Below are positions 1 to 8,690 of a DNA stretch of 33,632 bases, piece by piece; the stretch's first letter is position 1, and every line of letters begins with the position of its first letter. The notes beneath the pieces were generated by a model. That model saw nothing but the letters and a program-made list of their open reading frames with translations, had not been told where the DNA came from and searched no databases. Origin of the DNA: an uncultured bacterium (lineage in GTDB: Bacteria; Babelota; Babeliae; Babelales; CAIQNR01); contig CAIQNR010000025.1 in the NCBI GenBank assembly GCA_903873255.1, positions 1 through 33,632 on the forward strand, in the 5' to 3' direction. Made by a program: the position numbers and the translations under genes.

Positions 1-2165
1 GAATCTGAAACACTCCCTGCAGCAAGAGATAATGTTCCATTTACTAACTCTGTGCCCTGGACCACTAGATTGCCGTCAGTTTTTAGATTACCAGCACTGC
101 CTCTATAAAGATTGGTATCATCTTGCCAAATAAGCTTTGTGCCACCATTGTATGAACTTGGAAATTCTACTTCATTATTAAACCCATCAAGTTGCATTAC
201 TGTGTAGGAAGCAACTAATGATTTACCATCACCGGTATCATTATTCTGAAAAGAAAAGGTAAGAATTGCATCGCTGGTATCCTTTGCCATAGTCCAACTT
301 CTTACCGCAGTACCTGCGCCTAGTGTTCCTGTATCAGACTGTAAAACAAGAGCTGAATGATTATTTCTATTTTTACACGTAACAGAAGATACAGCATCTC
401 CAGAATTTTCTTCAGTTATTATTCCAAAACCAACACCTAAAGGACCATCAGAAGCAGTCTTATCATATATCAATGAATCATACCCATAAAAATTCGGTTG
501 ATACTTCAAACGAGGGAATGTAACGGATCCATTATTAACAAGAAGCAGATTTTGTTCACTATTACTTGCATTACCCACAGCCAGAGCAGCATTGTTATTC
601 AAATCGTATACTGTTAATTCAACATTAGTAGCATCATTAATAGTAATTTTAGATGCATCCACTGATGTTGCATTCACCTGCAATGTAGATTGCCCACCTT
701 GCGTAATATCAGAACTATTATTATTGATAGAGCAGTTTGAAATAATGGTTTTAGTATCAGAAGCATCATCCGCACTTCCTGCAATAATAGCTGTTGATAA
801 AAAATTAAGATGACTACTTAAAACCTCAACTGATCCTTGATGAGTCGCTTTTACACCAACCCCTACTGGCAATCCATCAATACTTCCATGGAACAATGAT
901 GATGTCACCATTACCTTACTACCGACTCCCTCTGAAAGTATATTTACAGAATCACTCGTATTTTGTATGAAATTGGTTCCAATAATTTCTATATCAGCTG
1001 CATCAGAACATACTATCCCATAGAGGGTTGATTCTATATTACTACCAACAACTCGAACTGTTGCATCATCTCCCGCAAAAATTGCTTTATTCATCAATCT
1101 AAAAGAACAACTCATAAGAGTTATGAAAGACTCGCTTCCTGTAACAGCTATGCCTATATGAGCAGCAGATCCAAGTAAATAAGGCCCTAGAAAAACAGAA
1201 TTTTTCATAAGCAAACGAGCACTGATAACATCTATACCAATACCATTTGCCATTGCTTGGAAATTACTTAAAACAACAATTGAAGATCCATCACTAGAAA
1301 TTTGAATTGCCTTAAAAAATCTCGTAGCAGCAACTGATTCTATTCTTACTATTCCAACGGATGAAGATGCATACACAATCCCACTTGCTTCTGATCCATC
1401 TCCTCCAGCATCAAGCCTTAAAAAGGAAAATTCTACCATAGGAACTGTCACATAAAACAAATCATTTGAACGATCAGATGGAACAATGGTGGTCCCTTCC
1501 ATCGATTCACCGACTAAACAAATCCCTTGTGCCGTAATTTCTAAAGGACTCCCAGAGTTATCTTCTACAAAAACACCTCCCCCAATTAAAATTGTTACAG
1601 GGGTTGTAAAAGAAGCTAATGTATTTGCAAGTTCAATTGCTTTTGCTACTGATGCATAAGGATTATTTAAACTGCCATCACCTACTACGTCATCACCAAT
1701 TTTAGAAACATAAATAGTTCTGGTAATACGAGGATTTCCACCTATTTGATTTTTAAGAGTATACCATTCAAATAATTCTGGATCGTCAGTTGAAGTCTTT
1801 AAGATTTGATTCACAAAAGGCTGTGAGCTCGGCAATGTTAACGTATAACTAGATTCAATATATTCAGGTGCTTGAATTCCAACATAATTTGACCCTGTAT
1901 CATAAAAATTAACAGCACTTTGATTTGCTAAATTTAAGCTGTCGGTCATTATGTCACCAGTCTTAAGGACATTTAATGAAGCAGCTCCATTAATATTCTT
2001 TGCTGTAACAAGTCCTTTTACCGTGAGAGCTCCATCTAAAACAGTATCCCCCAAATTTTTAAACCCATTGGTAATTATATTATTCATATATCTATACTGA
2101 TCTGTTCCAAAACTACTTTTACAAGTAAGAGCTATAAGGCACACTACTATTTTTGAAATATTCAT
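1..2165 (-). CDS. Exported right-handed parallel beta-helix (DUF1565/pectate-lyase-like) protein with fibre-like flanks; C-terminus truncated by window edge
   Basis: Translated by hand from the minus strand: ATG at 2165-2163, open with no stop to position 1. N-term MNISKIVVCLIALTCKSSFG is signal-peptide-like. Contains TIYVSKIGDDVVGDGSLNNPYASVAKAIELAN (DUF1565-like entry to a beta-helix), then repetitive short beta-strand-like segments, then DDTNLYRGSAGNLKTDGNLVVQGTELVNGTLSL (tail-fibre-like). Absent from the ORF track because no stop lies in the window. Confidence 0.8.
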   Translation of the reverse strand, partial: MNISKIVVCLIALTCKSSFGTDQYRYMNNIITNGFKNLGDTVLDGALTVKGLVTAKNINGAASLNVLKTGDIMTDSLNLANQSAVNFYDTGSNYVGIQAPEYIESSYTLTLPSSQPFVNQILKTSTDDPELFEWYTLKNQIGGNPRITRTIYVSKIGDDVVGDGSLNNPYASVAKAIELANTLASFTTPVTILIGGGVFVEDNSGSPLEITAQGICLVGESMEGTTIVPSDRSNDLFYVTVPMVEFSFLRLDAGGDGSEASGIVYASSSVGIVRIESVAATRFFKAIQISSDGSSIVVLSNFQAMANGIGIDVISARLLMKNSVFLGPYLLGSAAHIGIAVTGSESFITLMSCSFRLMNKAIFAGDDATVRVVGSNIESTLYGIVCSDAADIEIIGTNFIQNTSDSVNILSEGVGSKVMVTSSLFHGSIDGLPVGVGVKATHQGSVEVLSSHLNFLSTAIIAGSADDASDTKTIISNCSINNNSSDITQGGQSTLQVNATSVDASKITINDATNVELTVYDLNNNAALAVGNASNSEQNLLLVNNGSVTFPRLKYQPNFYGYDSLIYDKTASDGPLGVGFGIITEENSGDAVSSVTCKNRNNHSALVLQSDTGTLGAGTAVRSWTMAKDTSDAILTFSFQNNDTGDGKSLVASYTVMQLDGFNNEVEFPSSYNGGTKLIWQDDTNLYRGSAGNLKTDGNLVVQGTELVNGTLSLAAGSVSD

Positions 2166-2302
2166 TTAAAAATCTTTCGAGATATATATTTAATTTTATA
2201 AGAATTCTGTGACATATTCACCTGAAAATCTTTTATATAAAGCAGTAGAAGAAAATCAACATTCTCCTTTACAGCCCCACCATGTACCCCATAAAAAGCC
2301 CA

Positions 2303-2331
2303 TTAACCCTTTTTTCTTTTTTTGCTATACT
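2303..2331 (+). promoter_or_regulatory. Candidate sigma-70 promoter for trhO-murB (TTAACC-17-TATACT)
   Basis: TTAACC at 2303-2308, 17-bp spacer, TATACT at 2326-2331, about 40 nt before the trhO start. Confidence 0.45.
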
Positions 2332-2372
2332 AAGAGAGAATTTCTTAAAAAATCATTGTCTAAGGGAAAAAT

Positions 2373-3311
2373 ATGGGAAAAATTCTCCTCTTTTATAAAT
2401 ATGTTAACGTCGAGCAACCAGAAGCTACTCAAGCATGGTTCAAAGAACTCTGTGGCAATCTTGGCCTTACTGGTCGGATTATTTTAGCTCATGAGGGTAT
2501 CAATGGTACTGTGGGCGGCTCGGATGAATCGGCAGCACAATTTATAGAAGCTATGAATGCTCATCCTTTATTTTTTGGCATGGACATTAAAGATGCTCCT
2601 GGTGATGAAAAATATTTCCCCCGCATGCGCATTGTCGTTAAAAATGAGATTGTTCACCTTGGCATTGACCCAAAAGAGCTTACCGTAGAAAATACAGGCA
2701 CCCATTTAACTCCTGCTCAAGCTCATGAATTGCTTAATTCAAAACCAGAAAATTTAGTCATTATTGATACCCGTAATAATTACGAAGCTCGCGTTGGAAC
2801 AATTCCCGGTTCCATGATCCCTGACAAACGATATTTTAGAGAATTTCCAGAATATATTGATGAACATCTTGATGAACTAAAAGACAAACAAGTTCTTATG
2901 TTCTGCTCTGGTGGTATCCGCTGCGAACGTGCTTCTGCTTATGTTAAAGAAAAAGGCGTATCGCAAGAAGTATACCAAATCGAAGGTGGCATTCACCGCT
3001 ATATTGAACAATTTCCAGATGGTCACTTTAAAGGAACATATTACGTTTTTGATGGTCGCATTGGCGTTAAAGTATCTGATGATATTTTAACAAACTGTGA
3101 TATCTGCTCTATTCCTTGTGACTTTTACGTAAACTGCATGAATGGCCGATGCAATAAACAATTTATTGCATGCCCTGAATGTATAGAAAAGCACCAAGAA
3201 TGCTGCTCAACAACCTGCAAAGAACTTGTTGAAACTGAAGCTGTTCCTGTACGCAAAAAACCAGTTATTGCCGTTGAAGAACGTTTTAAATTACTGGAAG
3301 CTCAGCAATAA
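2373..3311 (+). CDS. trhO: tRNA uridine(34) hydroxylase / rhodanese-family protein TrhO (YceA)
   Basis: N-term MGKILLFYKYVNVEQPEA..., GRIILAHEGINGTVGG, rhodanese loop CSGGIRCERAS and Cys-rich C-terminus (CDICSIPCDFYVNCMNGRCNKQFIACPEC). Confidence 0.9.
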   Translation: MGKILLFYKYVNVEQPEATQAWFKELCGNLGLTGRIILAHEGINGTVGGSDESAAQFIEAMNAHPLFFGMDIKDAPGDEKYFPRMRIVVKNEIVHLGIDPKELTVENTGTHLTPAQAHELLNSKPENLVIIDTRNNYEARVGTIPGSMIPDKRYFREFPEYIDEHLDELKDKQVLMFCSGGIRCERASAYVKEKGVSQEVYQIEGGIHRYIEQFPDGHFKGTYYVFDGRIGVKVSDDILTNCDICSIPCDFYVNCMNGRCNKQFIACPECIEKHQECCSTTCKELVETEAVPVRKKPVIAVEERFKLLEAQQ

Positions 3312-4243
3312 TGATTATTCAAGAGCATGTTCCTTTAGCTGATAAAAATTGGTTCGAAACCGGTGGTTCTGCGCGTTATTTTTGTCAGCCAAAAAATGGC
3401 CAAGAATTTAAGCAAGCACTTGAATTTGCAACGCTACATGCTCTTTCCGTTTTTGTACTAGGATCGGGCGCAAACATTGTCATTAGTGATGATGGTTTTG
3501 ATGGTCTCATTATACATCCACAATGCCTCGATCTTTTTGTACATGCTGAAAACACAGCACTGCTTACCGCAGGCGCTGGCGTCACTATGAACAATCTTAT
3601 TGAATACACACTTTCTCATAATCTTACCGGCCTTGAAGTGTTTAGTAATATCCCGGGCACTGTTGGTGGATCTGTTTATATAAATTTGCATTACTTTGAA
3701 TATTTTTTAAGCCACTTTCTTGTATCTGCACATGTTATCAACACAACAACATATGAAATTGAGAAAGTTGACCTTGCATGGTTTAATTTTGGCTACGATC
3801 AATCAACGCTCATGAACAAACAGTATTATTTGGTTGATGCAACTTTTAAACTTTCACCATCAACTGATACTGAAGTTGCCTATGCACGCGGACGTAGATT
3901 TGAAATTATCCGTCACCGCGTATCCCGTTACCCTAAAGCAAAAACATGCGGAAGTTTTTTTAGAAATTTTCATGATGATGAAGTGACATTATTATGGGAA
4001 GGTAAGAAAATGAAGTTTGTTGCATTTTATCTTGATAAAATTGGGGTTAAAGGCACTGAGCATGTCGGCGGCGCTTGGGTGTCATCGCAACATGCCAATA
4101 TGCTGGTCAATAAAGAAAATGCAACCTCGCACGATATTATAACGCTTGCACGTCGACTCCAAGAAAAAGTTCAAAAAGAGTTTGGCATTGTACCGCAACC
4201 AGAATGTATCTTTTTGGGATTTAAAGAGTATCCGCTGTTATAA
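3311..4243 (+). CDS. murB: UDP-N-acetylmuramate dehydrogenase
   Basis: FAD-binding motifs VLGSGANIVISDDGFDGLII, TAGAGVTMNNLIEYTLSHNLTGLEVFSNIPGTVGG, and CGSFFRNF with C-terminal GGAWVSSQHANMLVN. ATG overlaps the trhO stop (TAATG). Confidence 0.9.
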   Translation: MIIQEHVPLADKNWFETGGSARYFCQPKNGQEFKQALEFATLHALSVFVLGSGANIVISDDGFDGLIIHPQCLDLFVHAENTALLTAGAGVTMNNLIEYTLSHNLTGLEVFSNIPGTVGGSVYINLHYFEYFLSHFLVSAHVINTTTYEIEKVDLAWFNFGYDQSTLMNKQYYLVDATFKLSPSTDTEVAYARGRRFEIIRHRVSRYPKAKTCGSFFRNFHDDEVTLLWEGKKMKFVAFYLDKIGVKGTEHVGGAWVSSQHANMLVNKENATSHDIITLARRLQEKVQKEFGIVPQPECIFLGFKEYPLL

Positions 4244-4249
4244 ACAAAA

Positions 4250-4732
4250 TTATTGCCGAGCAGGCAAACCAGTAACCTTAAAAATCAATCTCTTTTCACC
4301 ACGTATTAAATCTGTTTCCATGGTTGGATGTGATACAATAAAACCCTTTTCTTTAATTATTTTTTGCAAACAAAACATAACTACCCCCATATAATTTTCT
4401 CGTTCTTCAGAAATTTGATAAGGACAATAATTTAAACGAATATCTGATCGTATAATGTTAAAAACAACACCCCATGAATAAGGAATATTCATATTTTCAA
4501 TTTTTTCTCTAAAGAAAGGGGCTAGCTCTATGAGTTGATCATCAATAAGAGTTCCAAAATATATCGCATTTTTAGCCACTTCAGGATGATTACGGAATTT
4601 TTTTAGCTGATGGTACTCTGATACATCAATATCACTTTGTAGCATTCTTCCATATATTGATATACCCATACCTGGCTCCATTGCCTGAACTAACCCACTT
4701 ATAAAACAAAGCGCTAATATTAATTTTTTCAC
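4250..4732 (-). CDS. Hypothetical exported protein
   Basis: 160-aa ORF with signal-peptide-like MKKLILALCFISGLVQA; no family recognised. Confidence 0.7.
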   Translation of the reverse strand: MKKLILALCFISGLVQAMEPGMGISIYGRMLQSDIDVSEYHQLKKFRNHPEVAKNAIYFGTLIDDQLIELAPFFREKIENMNIPYSWGVVFNIIRSDIRLNYCPYQISEERENYMGVVMFCLQKIIKEKGFIVSHPTMETDLIRGEKRLIFKVTGLPARQ

Positions 4733-4769
4733 AGTAAACCCTCTATGAATTAGTGATGTAGTAACGATT

Positions 4770-4798
4770 TTTACAAAAACAGGATCTTAAAATATACT
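4770..4798 (+). promoter_or_regulatory. Candidate sigma-70 promoter for the transporter-tgt pair (TTTACA-17-TATACT)
   Basis: TTTACA 4770-4775, 17-bp spacer, TATACT 4793-4798, about 48 nt before ATG 4846. Confidence 0.5.
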
Positions 4799-4845
4799 GC
4801 GTATGATACCGTAAATATTTTAAATTACTAAAAAATAGGTGCCTT

Positions 4846-5520
4846 ATGTTTAATGAGCTACTTTTTATAGCAGAGAGCTTTGTTGTCTCTTTATTTGCAT
4901 TAGGGTCACTCTTTTTTGGCAGTGCAGGTCTTTTTTCTTTTGTCTCCTTGTGCTGGGTAATTGGGAATGTATTTGTGCTTAAAGAAGCAACTTTTTTAGG
5001 CCTTTCTATTATTACCTCAGATGTTTTCGCCGTTGGTTGCGACCTTGGCATCACCTTACTGCGTGAATACTATGGACAAAAGGAAGCAAAACGAGCAATT
5101 GCCTTGGGCATGTTTAGCGCAGTATTTTTTTTAGTTGTTTCGCAATTTTTACTCTGGTATATCCCTAGCAATCATGATGCTTTTCACTTACACTTTTTTG
5201 CTCTATTCAGCGGCATGCCACGCATTATTCTGTCATCTTTGGGAGTAGCATTTTTAAGCAAATCACTTAATTTATTTTTATTTAATTTTTTCACACTTAT
5301 TTGGGGAGATAGAAATTTTCAGCTTAAAACAACACTCTCCTTATGCATCTCGCAATTTTTTGATACAACATTTTTTAGCTTTTTAGCACTGTATGGAACT
5401 GTTGCATCTGTATGGACCATTATTGGCTTTAGTTATGCAGTAAAATGTCTTGCTATCTTTATTTGTGTGCCATTTGTGATTACACTACATACTTTCATTC
5501 GTAAACGTCGGGGGATCTAA
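4846..5520 (+). CDS. VUT-family (YhhQ-like) queuosine-precursor transporter
   Basis: Multi-TM protein with YhhQ-like signatures (TSDVFAVGCDLGITLLREYYGQKEAKRAIALG; SLCISQFFDTTFFSFLALYG), immediately upstream of tgt. Confidence 0.8.
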   Translation: MFNELLFIAESFVVSLFALGSLFFGSAGLFSFVSLCWVIGNVFVLKEATFLGLSIITSDVFAVGCDLGITLLREYYGQKEAKRAIALGMFSAVFFLVVSQFLLWYIPSNHDAFHLHFFALFSGMPRIILSSLGVAFLSKSLNLFLFNFFTLIWGDRNFQLKTTLSLCISQFFDTTFFSFLALYGTVASVWTIIGFSYAVKCLAIFICVPFVITLHTFIRKRRGI

Positions 5521-5525
5521 AGGCC

Positions 5526-6656
5526 ATGTCATATTTTTCTTTTGAAATTGTTCATACATCTAAAAAATCACGTGCTCGTGTTGGTAGAATCCATACACCC
5601 CATGGCATTATAGAAACTCCAAATTTTGTTCCCGTTGGCACCAATGGCGCGCTTAAAGCAATCGATAGCGTGCTTGTTGACAAGCTTGATGTGCAATTAA
5701 TGTTCTGCAATACCTACCATCTTATGCTCCAACCAGGACCAGATTTAATTCAATCAGCAGGCGGCTTGCATACCTTTATCAATAGAAAAAAGCCTATTAT
5801 TACCGATTCCGGTGGATTCCAAGTATTTAGCTTAATGTATGGCGGCATTACTGCAGAGCTTAAAAGTAGCGGCGCAAAAAAAGAAAATAATTCCGTTCTT
5901 AAAATTAATGAGGATGGTGTACTTTTTAGATCCTACCGTGATGGCAGCGAGATTCTTTTAACCCCAGAATCATCAGTTCAAGCTCAAAAAAAATTCGGTT
6001 CTGATATCATCATTCCGCTTGATGAACTTCCTCCTTTTAATATGAACCCCCGTAAACTTCTTAATTCTTTTGAACGCACTCACCGCTGGGAAAAACGTTC
6101 ACTTGAAGAACATCTTAAAACCCCAAATAATCAAGCAATGTATGCAGTAATTCATGGGGGCATTGACCCTGAACTACGTAAAAAAAGTGCTGAAATTGCA
6201 AATAATCAAGCATTTGATGGCCATGCAATTGGTGGTTCTATGGGAGAAAATCATGAACAAATGTTCACCATGCTTGATGGTCTGCTTCCTCATCTTGCTT
6301 ATGAACGGCCAATCCATCTTTTAGGGATCGGGGATCTAAAAGCAATCATGCCTTTTGTTCTTAAAGGTATTGATACCATGGACTCTTCCTATCCAACTAA
6401 ATGCGCACGCCATGGCGTTTTATTTACTACCCAAGGAACAGTTAAGCTCATGAACAGTAAATATCGTGATCTCCATGAGCCAATTGATAAAAACTGTCCA
6501 TGCCATACTTGTACCAATTATACCGTTTCCTATCTTCGTCATCTTTTTAAAGCACATGAACTCAGCGCCTATACACTTGCCAGCATTCATAATATTCATT
6601 TTATGATTAATTACATGGCAGAAATAAGGTCAAAAATCATGAATGATGAGATTTAA
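5526..6656 (+). CDS. tgt: tRNA-guanine/queuine transglycosylase
   Basis: ITDSGGFQVFSL, IHGGID, DTMDSSYPTKCARHG (nucleophile Asp) and zinc site CPCHTC...H. Confidence 0.95.
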   Translation: MSYFSFEIVHTSKKSRARVGRIHTPHGIIETPNFVPVGTNGALKAIDSVLVDKLDVQLMFCNTYHLMLQPGPDLIQSAGGLHTFINRKKPIITDSGGFQVFSLMYGGITAELKSSGAKKENNSVLKINEDGVLFRSYRDGSEILLTPESSVQAQKKFGSDIIIPLDELPPFNMNPRKLLNSFERTHRWEKRSLEEHLKTPNNQAMYAVIHGGIDPELRKKSAEIANNQAFDGHAIGGSMGENHEQMFTMLDGLLPHLAYERPIHLLGIGDLKAIMPFVLKGIDTMDSSYPTKCARHGVLFTTQGTVKLMNSKYRDLHEPIDKNCPCHTCTNYTVSYLRHLFKAHELSAYTLASIHNIHFMINYMAEIRSKIMNDEI

Positions 6657-6737
6657 AAAAATTTTCTCACTCAAACTCTTGTAAAAAGCCTAACGCAGCA
6701 TATATCCTTTAAATAAAGACGGCGATTGGAGGATAGA

Positions 6738-7103
6738 ATGAAACGATTGGGATACATACTCATGCTTTACATGCTTGGAAATAGCATTCCAGCTTATGGA
6801 AAAAACACAAAAACTATTCAACCAATAGTTTTTGTTGTAGAACCAGGGCAAACAATTAATTTTGATCTTGATTCTACAAGTCCCAATAACATTGCCATGC
6901 ATGATCAACACGAATGGCGCTATGTACATAAATTTTTATGCAAACAGCATGAAGATGATGCTACAAAATGCTCTTGTTCTTTAACCATCAAACATGAAGA
7001 TCATGAGCCAACAATGTTTAGTCTTTTTGAAAATAATGAAGAATCACAGCCAGAAATAAAGGCATATGTGAATGTTGTAAAAATAGAAGATGAAAATAGT
7101 TAG
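6738..7103 (+). CDS. Hypothetical small exported protein
   Basis: SD-like GGAGG before ATG 6738; signal-peptide-like MKRLGYILMLYMLGNSIPAYG. The track ORF begins at an upstream in-frame TTG (6726). Confidence 0.65.
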   Translation: MKRLGYILMLYMLGNSIPAYGKNTKTIQPIVFVVEPGQTINFDLDSTSPNNIAMHDQHEWRYVHKFLCKQHEDDATKCSCSLTIKHEDHEPTMFSLFENNEESQPEIKAYVNVVKIEDENS

Positions 7104-7125
7104 CTACGAGTAAAAAAAAAGGAGA

Positions 7126-7725
7126 ATGATGATGAAGAAAAATATACTATTAGTTGCCCTGACTACCGTGTTCGTGTCTACACAACTTAATGCTGCCGGT
7201 GCAATTTATTTTGCAATGAAAGGGCCAAGCATCCCTAAGGTTATGAAAGAAGGCCAAGTTTTTGAAAAGGTAGATAAACTAGACAGATCTATAGTGTCAG
7301 ACAATAATTCTGTTGTTTCAATTATAATTGAGCCTAAAGACTTCTCTGTCCGTGCACATAAACCCGGAAAAGCAAATCTTATCGTAACAAAAAAGAATAA
7401 GATTAAAGTACATGCCACGGTTATAGTTGCTTATAATGACCTCAACGAAATACCACAATTTGCTCAAGTAAAAACAAAAATATTTTTAGTTGCTGGTGAT
7501 CGAAAAAATGAAAATCTTCTTACCTGTTCAGACAAATCGATTCGTATTGTTAGACAGAAAATAGGTAATGAATATTTCTACGAAATTCAGTTTAAAAAGA
7601 CTGGAACAGCAGAGCTTAAGCAAAATGGTCATGTGAGAAAAATTCATATTGGTGAAAAAGCTTTGGATAAAAATGTTGTGAAAACAGTAAAAAAACATAT
7701 TCACAAAAAAAAATCACAGCAATAA
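7126..7725 (+). CDS. Hypothetical exported protein with a possible pilus/secretin-N or Ig-like domain
   Basis: Signal peptide KKNILLVALTTVFVSTQLNA; segment IVSDNNSVVSIIIEPKDFSVRAHKPGKANLIV resembles T2SS/T3SS pilus-formation N-domains or BIG domains (weak). Confidence 0.65.
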   Translation: MMMKKNILLVALTTVFVSTQLNAAGAIYFAMKGPSIPKVMKEGQVFEKVDKLDRSIVSDNNSVVSIIIEPKDFSVRAHKPGKANLIVTKKNKIKVHATVIVAYNDLNEIPQFAQVKTKIFLVAGDRKNENLLTCSDKSIRIVRQKIGNEYFYEIQFKKTGTAELKQNGHVRKIHIGEKALDKNVVKTVKKHIHKKKSQQ

Positions 7726-7749
7726 AAAAAGCAAAATAGGGAAATTAAC

Positions 7750-8607
7750 ATGATTACTATTAAAAAAAATCAAATATTGGGCGTGTTATTACTAACACAC
7801 GCCCTATCTAATGCTGCAAACCAATCTACATCAGGAATAATAACTAATACTACAACTACACCAAGCACCCCTACTAATGGATTAATCACGGTAAATCCAA
7901 CACCTGTTGTAAATTCAGTAGTACCAACCACAAATATACCTCCCATTATGGCGACACCTACTACTATGACAATGCCAGTCATAATTAGCCCAAATTCTAC
8001 CCCAGCAGTCACTCCGCCTAATCCGATGGTTACTACACCAACAATAATAACAAATCCAGCTCCAGTGACACCAACCATAGTTACACCAAGCCCTACACCA
8101 GTAATAGCAGCTCCAGCAGTCACTCCACCTAGTCCAATGGTTATAACTCCAACAATAGTAACAAATCCAACTCCAGAGACACCAACCCCTACACCAGTAA
8201 TAACAACTCCAACAGTAGTAAACCCACCAATGGCTATACCTTCAAGTAACACTTCAACTTCTAATGTGCTTAATGCGGATCTAAAATCTAAAGAGATCAA
8301 CAATAATGCACCAGTTTTTACAATAAAAGTTGGTGAATCTTACACCTTTAATGGTCCTGCTGGTACAGAAATATTTCCTAAACAATCTGATTTAGATAGA
8401 AAAAAGAAAAAGGATAAACTCGATTCAACTGCTATTTTAGTAGAAATTTCAAACAATAGGACAACACTTACAGCAACCGGTGTAAGAGAATCAACTCCTA
8501 TGGAAGAGCCATACCCAATCTTGATCAAAAAAGAAATTCATGGAAATGATAAAAAACACGAAGACTTTATAACAATTGCTCGCGTAAGAGTTGTAAAAGC
8601 ATCATAA
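7750..8607 (+). CDS. Exported protein with a mucin-like Thr/Pro-rich region and a C-terminal globular domain
   Basis: Signal peptide MITIKKNQILGVLLLTHALSNA, then ~150 aa dominated by T/P/V/I with repeats, then a charged C-terminal domain. Confidence 0.75.
   Translation: MITIKKNQILGVLLLTHALSNAANQSTSGIITNTTTTPSTPTNGLITVNPTPVVNSVVPTTNIPPIMATPTTMTMPVIISPNSTPAVTPPNPMVTTPTIITNPAPVTPTIVTPSPTPVIAAPAVTPPSPMVITPTIVTNPTPETPTPTPVITTPTVVNPPMAIPSSNTSTSNVLNADLKSKEINNNAPVFTIKVGESYTFNGPAGTEIFPKQSDLDRKKKKDKLDSTAILVEISNNRTTLTATGVRESTPMEEPYPILIKKEIHGNDKKHEDFITIARVRVVKAS
8002..8212 (+). repeat. Imperfect ~111-bp tandem repeat in the Thr/Pro-rich protein
   Basis: PAVTPPNPMVTTPTIITNPAPVTPTIVTPSPTPVIAA starts at 8002; second copy PAVTPPSPMVITPTIVTNPTPETPTPTPVITT starts at 8113 (shortened). 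Confidence 0.8.
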
Positions 8608-8636
8608 AACACGCAATCATTCATTTACAAAGAATC

Positions 8637-8675
8637 AAAGGACCCGTAGTATAACAGCTATAGGTCCTTTTTTTT
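8637..8675 (+). terminator. Rho-independent terminator
   Basis: AAAGGACC...GGTCCTTTTTTTT stem with T tract, after the 8607 stop. Confidence 0.75.
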
Positions 8676-8690
8676 AGGGTAAAATTAGTT

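Noticed and set aside
592-813. 73-aa plus-strand ORF
   Set aside because: Antisense to the long beta-helix ORF on the minus strand; no family signal.
2209-2487. 92-aa plus-strand ORF
   Set aside because: Overlaps the trhO start in another frame and covers the candidate promoter; low-complexity FFFF; no support.
3351-3375. GGTTCGAAACC string resembling a tRNA T-arm
   Set aside because: Lies inside murB coding for NWFETGGSA; no acceptor or anticodon arms nearby.
4733-4845. preQ1 riboswitch upstream of the transporter-tgt pair
   Set aside because: Looked for the small preQ1 aptamer pattern; leader is short and AT-rich with no recognisable aptamer.
4743-5054. 103-aa minus-strand ORF
   Set aside because: Antisense to the YhhQ-like transporter and its promoter; no signal peptide or family match.
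7770-8303. 177-aa Val/Gly-rich minus-strand ORF
   Set aside because: Mirror of the Thr/Pro-rich coding repeat (ACC/CCA read backwards gives GGT/TGG-type codons); composition artefact.
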